Source: Alphaproteobacteria bacterium (lineage in GTDB: Bacteria > Pseudomonadota > Alphaproteobacteria > Puniceispirillales > Puniceispirillaceae). From it: a DNA stretch of 8,156 bases. Each line of letters starts with the position of its first letter. The first letter of the stretch is position 1. Location: positions 1 to 8,156 of the forward strand of contig WTJO01000009.1 in NCBI GenBank assembly GCA_011524805.1, written 5' to 3'. This document shows, one piece after another, positions 6,467 through 8,156 of this stretch. Below the pieces are notes generated by a model, which had not been told where the DNA came from, did not search any database, and saw only the letters and a list, made by a program, of their open reading frames with translations. The translations under genes and the position numbers were made by a program.

Positions 6467-6486
6467 TTAAAATCGATATTTTAATT
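6465..6486. repeat. Perfect 9-bp inverted repeat with 4-base spacer
   Basis: AATTAAAAT (6465-6473) and ATTTTAATT (6478-6486) flank CGAT. The element lies between the divergent dioxygenase and malonyl-CoA decarboxylase genes and overlaps two bases of the predicted dioxygenase -35. It could be an operator or an AT-rich bent site. It is not a terminator, because neither side is the end of a gene. Confidence 0.5.
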
Positions 6487-6508
6487 TGTATCCTGCTCAT
6501 GTAGTATC

Positions 6509-6517
6509 TGGTGTAAT
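6509..6517 (+). promoter_or_regulatory. Candidate extended -10 promoter of the malonyl-CoA decarboxylase gene
   Basis: TGG followed by TGTAAT (5 of 6 matches to the -10 consensus) makes an extended -10 element. No -35 lies at proper spacing; TTGTAT at 6486-6491 is 20 bases away. Transcription would begin near 6524, giving a leader of about 50 bases before ATG 6574. Confidence 0.3.
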
Positions 6518-6561
6518 GATAGCATAGCATTGTGGTTATTGGGTTGTCAGCAATGTCATTG

Positions 6562-6569
6562 AGAGGGGG
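6562..6569 (+). promoter_or_regulatory. Ribosome binding site deciding the malonyl-CoA decarboxylase start
   Basis: AGAGGGGG lies four bases before ATG 6574. The two upstream in-frame candidates, GTG 6532 and ATG 6553, have no such sequence before them, so ATG 6574 is preferred. Confidence 0.6.
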
Positions 6570-6573
6570 CAGC

Positions 6574-7917
6574 ATGGTACAAACACGCAATTTGCTTCAG
6601 GAATTATTATCAACCATTGCCGATTTCAGGCCAAAATTCCGCTCAGACAAGGATAACACCTCAATTACCGATCTATCCAAAAATTTACTGGGGGTTGATG
6701 ATGAGACATCCCAGCAGCGGATAGGCAAGTTGATTTTGGGAAAATATGAACAGTTAGACGAGGACGAGAAGAAGGCGTTTTTCCAATTTTTGACTGATGA
6801 GATGGATTTGGACAGCCATGCAATCCTGTCGCATGTTAAGGATTATCAACATCACAGAGATGCAGACTCTCTGTCCAAATTATTAGATGCTTCAGAACCT
6901 CTGCGTCAGGATTTTCTGCGCCGGCTAAATCAGGTAGCAGGCGCTACAGAGGTATTGGTGAATATGCGTGCCGACTTATTGCGTTTTGCGGCACAGGATA
7001 AACACCTTAAAATCGCAGATCTGGATTTTGCGCATTTGTTTACATCATGGTTTAATCGCGGGTTTCTGACGCTTCAGCCAATTTCATGGCATACGCCGGC
7101 GAACATACTGGCCAAAATTATCAAATATGAGGCTGTGCATGCCATTAATGACTGGGATGATTTACGCAGTCGCCTGCAACCCGAAGACAGACGCTGCTTT
7201 GCCTTTTTCCATCCTGCCATGCCAGATGAGCCGCTTGTCTTTGTAGAAGTGGCGCTATGTAAAGGCATGCCAAATTCCATTCAGACTGTTCTGGACGAAC
7301 GCGATGAAAACCTGATAGGTGACGAGATAGATACAGCTGCCTTTTATTCTATTTCAAATTGCCAGCGCGGGCTTAGCGGTGTGTCGTTTGGAAACGCCCT
7401 TATCAAGCAGGTTGTATCAGATCTGGCAAAGGAAATTCCATCTCTGAAACATTTTGTTACCCTGTCTCCATTGCCGGGATTTGCAAAATGGTTACAGGAC
7501 CATAAAGAACATCTATCTCAAAATATCACTGACCAGATAGAGCAGGCGGCAGCATCTGTGCTAGAGATATCTGATTATAGCCCATTAGACAAACATAGCG
7601 GGGTTCTAAAATCACTTGCCGCGCAGTACCTGCTTGAAGCAAAACGTCCGGACGGGCAACCGGTTGATGCGGTTGCACGGTTTCACCTGAGAAACGGGGC
7701 ATCTGTATATGCGCTTCATGCAGGTGCAGATATCTCAGATAACGGTATCAAACATAGCTATGGCGTAATGGTGAATTATGCCTATGAATTGCCACATGTC
7801 GCCAGCCGCCATGAAAATTATGTAAGAGATCATAAGCTAGAAGCCAGCAAACAGGTTACACAACTTCTGTCAGGCAAAACAACCTCATTTTTCTCACAGA
7901 CAGCAAAGACAGAATAA
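6574..7917 (+). CDS. Malonyl-CoA decarboxylase
   Basis: The 447-residue protein has the usual length of bacterial malonyl-CoA decarboxylase. A helical N-terminal domain (about 1-160) precedes the acetyltransferase-like catalytic domain. Recognisable stretches are 'RCFAFFHPAMPDEPLVFVEV' (207-226), 'FYSISNCQRGLSGVSFGNAL' (257-276), 'FVTLSPLPGFAKWL' (294-307), 'VARFHLRNGA' (367-376) and 'HSYGVMVNYAYEL' (394-406). His371 corresponds to the conserved active-site histidine of the family (His423 in the human enzyme, from memory). It decarboxylates malonyl-CoA to acetyl-CoA and CO2 in the cytoplasm and often serves malonate use with matB and matC, which are absent here. The gene is divergent from the dioxygenase across 169 bp. 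Its link to aromatic breakdown is unclear; it may only share the locus. The GTG 6532 start would add 14 residues but has no ribosome binding site. Confidence 0.93.
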   Translation: MVQTRNLLQELLSTIADFRPKFRSDKDNTSITDLSKNLLGVDDETSQQRIGKLILGKYEQLDEDEKKAFFQFLTDEMDLDSHAILSHVKDYQHHRDADSLSKLLDASEPLRQDFLRRLNQVAGATEVLVNMRADLLRFAAQDKHLKIADLDFAHLFTSWFNRGFLTLQPISWHTPANILAKIIKYEAVHAINDWDDLRSRLQPEDRRCFAFFHPAMPDEPLVFVEVALCKGMPNSIQTVLDERDENLIGDEIDTAAFYSISNCQRGLSGVSFGNALIKQVVSDLAKEIPSLKHFVTLSPLPGFAKWLQDHKEHLSQNITDQIEQAAASVLEISDYSPLDKHSGVLKSLAAQYLLEAKRPDGQPVDAVARFHLRNGASVYALHAGADISDNGIKHSYGVMVNYAYELPHVASRHENYVRDHKLEASKQVTQLLSGKTTSFFSQTAKTE

Positions 7918-8073
7918 GCAACTATCTATCCCGGGCTTATCAGATGCTGATACATACCATTATGCCAGGGCGATTTTTCAACTGGCACTATTGCAAGAGA
8001 TGATGCGTGTGCCGGAGGCGTGGCAAGATGGCTTTGCGCCATTTATCAACGAGCTAAAATCTTAGGAAAATCT
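7918..8073. other. Gene-poor stretch after the malonyl-CoA decarboxylase gene
   Basis: No intact gene starts here. A perfect small hairpin, TATCAG-ATG-CTGATA (7938-7952), lies 20 bases past the stop codon but has no T-tract, so it is not a convincing terminator. A plus-strand reading frame without a usable start, one frame off the preceding gene, runs to TAG 8063-8065. Its last residues read YARAIFQLALLQEMM and then VPEAWQDGFAPFINELKS, protein-like in composition. It may be the tail of a broken gene. I do not recognise the protein. Confidence 0.3.
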
Positions 8074-8123
8074 TTGTAGCGGAGGAGGGACCCGAACCCC
8101 CGACACGCGGATTATGATAACGC
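8074..8123 (-). pseudogene. Truncated tRNA-Met(CAU) 3' half, likely integration scar
   Basis: On the minus strand this reads as the 3' half of an elongator tRNA-Met. The anticodon loop has CAU (8116-8114) preceded by U33 and followed by AA. Then come variable bases GTGTC, a T-stem GGGGG/CCCTC with loop TTCGGGT, acceptor strand CTCCGCT (8084-8078) and discriminator A. The D-arm and 5' acceptor strand (expected AGCGGAG-pairing) are absent from the remaining 33 bases to the window edge. Decay is visible: two mismatches in the anticodon stem (GCGTT against TCCGC), G in place of the invariant A58, and ACAAA in place of ACCA. Such 3' fragments arise when an element integrates into a tRNA gene. It is not a functional tRNA. 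Confidence 0.7.
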
Positions 8124-8156
8124 TGATTCATTTTTTTTCATTTCAATGTATTAAGA

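Noticed and set aside
7938..7952. TATCAG-ATG-CTGATA hairpin as a terminator for the malonyl-CoA decarboxylase gene
   Set aside because: The stem is only six pairs, mostly weak, and no T-tract follows on either strand.
7955..8065. Resemblance of YARAIFQLA to the start of the ATP synthase delta subunit
   Set aside because: The match is one short helix, a stop follows about 30 residues later, and no start codon or atp neighbour is present.
8074..8123. Intact tRNA-Met gene
   Set aside because: The 5' acceptor strand and D-arm are absent in the remaining bases of the window, the anticodon stem has two mismatches, and A58 is G.
1..8156. CRISPR array, insertion sequence or transposase gene
   Set aside because: No regularly spaced repeats, no terminal inverted repeats flanking an open frame, and no transposase-like protein are visible on either strand.

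Overview
The window suggests an alphaproteobacterium of moderate GC content with AT-rich gene gaps. The evidence is the style of the proteins (FCD-type GntR and IclR regulators, bacterial malonyl-CoA decarboxylase, hydroxyquinol-type intradiol dioxygenase) and a tRNA-Met(CAU) 3' half resembling alphaproteobacterial elongator tRNA-Met. A marine, SAR116-like source is possible, but that is an impression and not shown. All genes look like an accessory catabolic cluster for polyhydroxylated aromatic compounds.

Layout from left to right. Positions 1-2689 (minus) hold most of a molybdopterin enzyme of the pyrogallol transhydroxylase / resorcinol hydroxylase large-subunit family, open at the left edge, with an extra SCP2-like N-terminal domain. 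Positions 2690-2885 are a divergent control region with a 44-bp nested inverted repeat, followed by an IclR regulator (2886-3662, plus). A hairpin terminator sits in the convergent gap. Next come a fumarylacetoacetate hydrolase-family enzyme (3761-4621, minus), a divergent control region, and an FCD-type GntR regulator (4821-5534, plus). The GntR gene meets an intradiol dioxygenase (5535-6404, minus) stop codon to stop codon. A further divergent control region with two inverted repeats (6405-6573) leads into a malonyl-CoA decarboxylase gene (6574-7917, plus). The last 239 bases hold a possible gene remnant and a truncated tRNA-Met 3' half that looks like an integration scar.

Working model (inference): the molybdenum enzyme shifts or adds a ring hydroxyl on a di- or trihydroxybenzene and so feeds hydroxyquinol (1,2,4-trihydroxybenzene). 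The dioxygenase then opens the ring to maleylacetate, and the FAH-family enzyme acts on a downstream oxo-acid. Malonyl-CoA decarboxylase would supply acetyl-CoA but is not an obvious step of this route. The notable point is that a hydroxyl-moving molybdenum enzyme, best known from anaerobes, lies beside an O2-requiring ring-cleavage enzyme. Maleylacetate reductase and the iron-sulfur small subunit expected for the molybdenum enzyme are not in the window.
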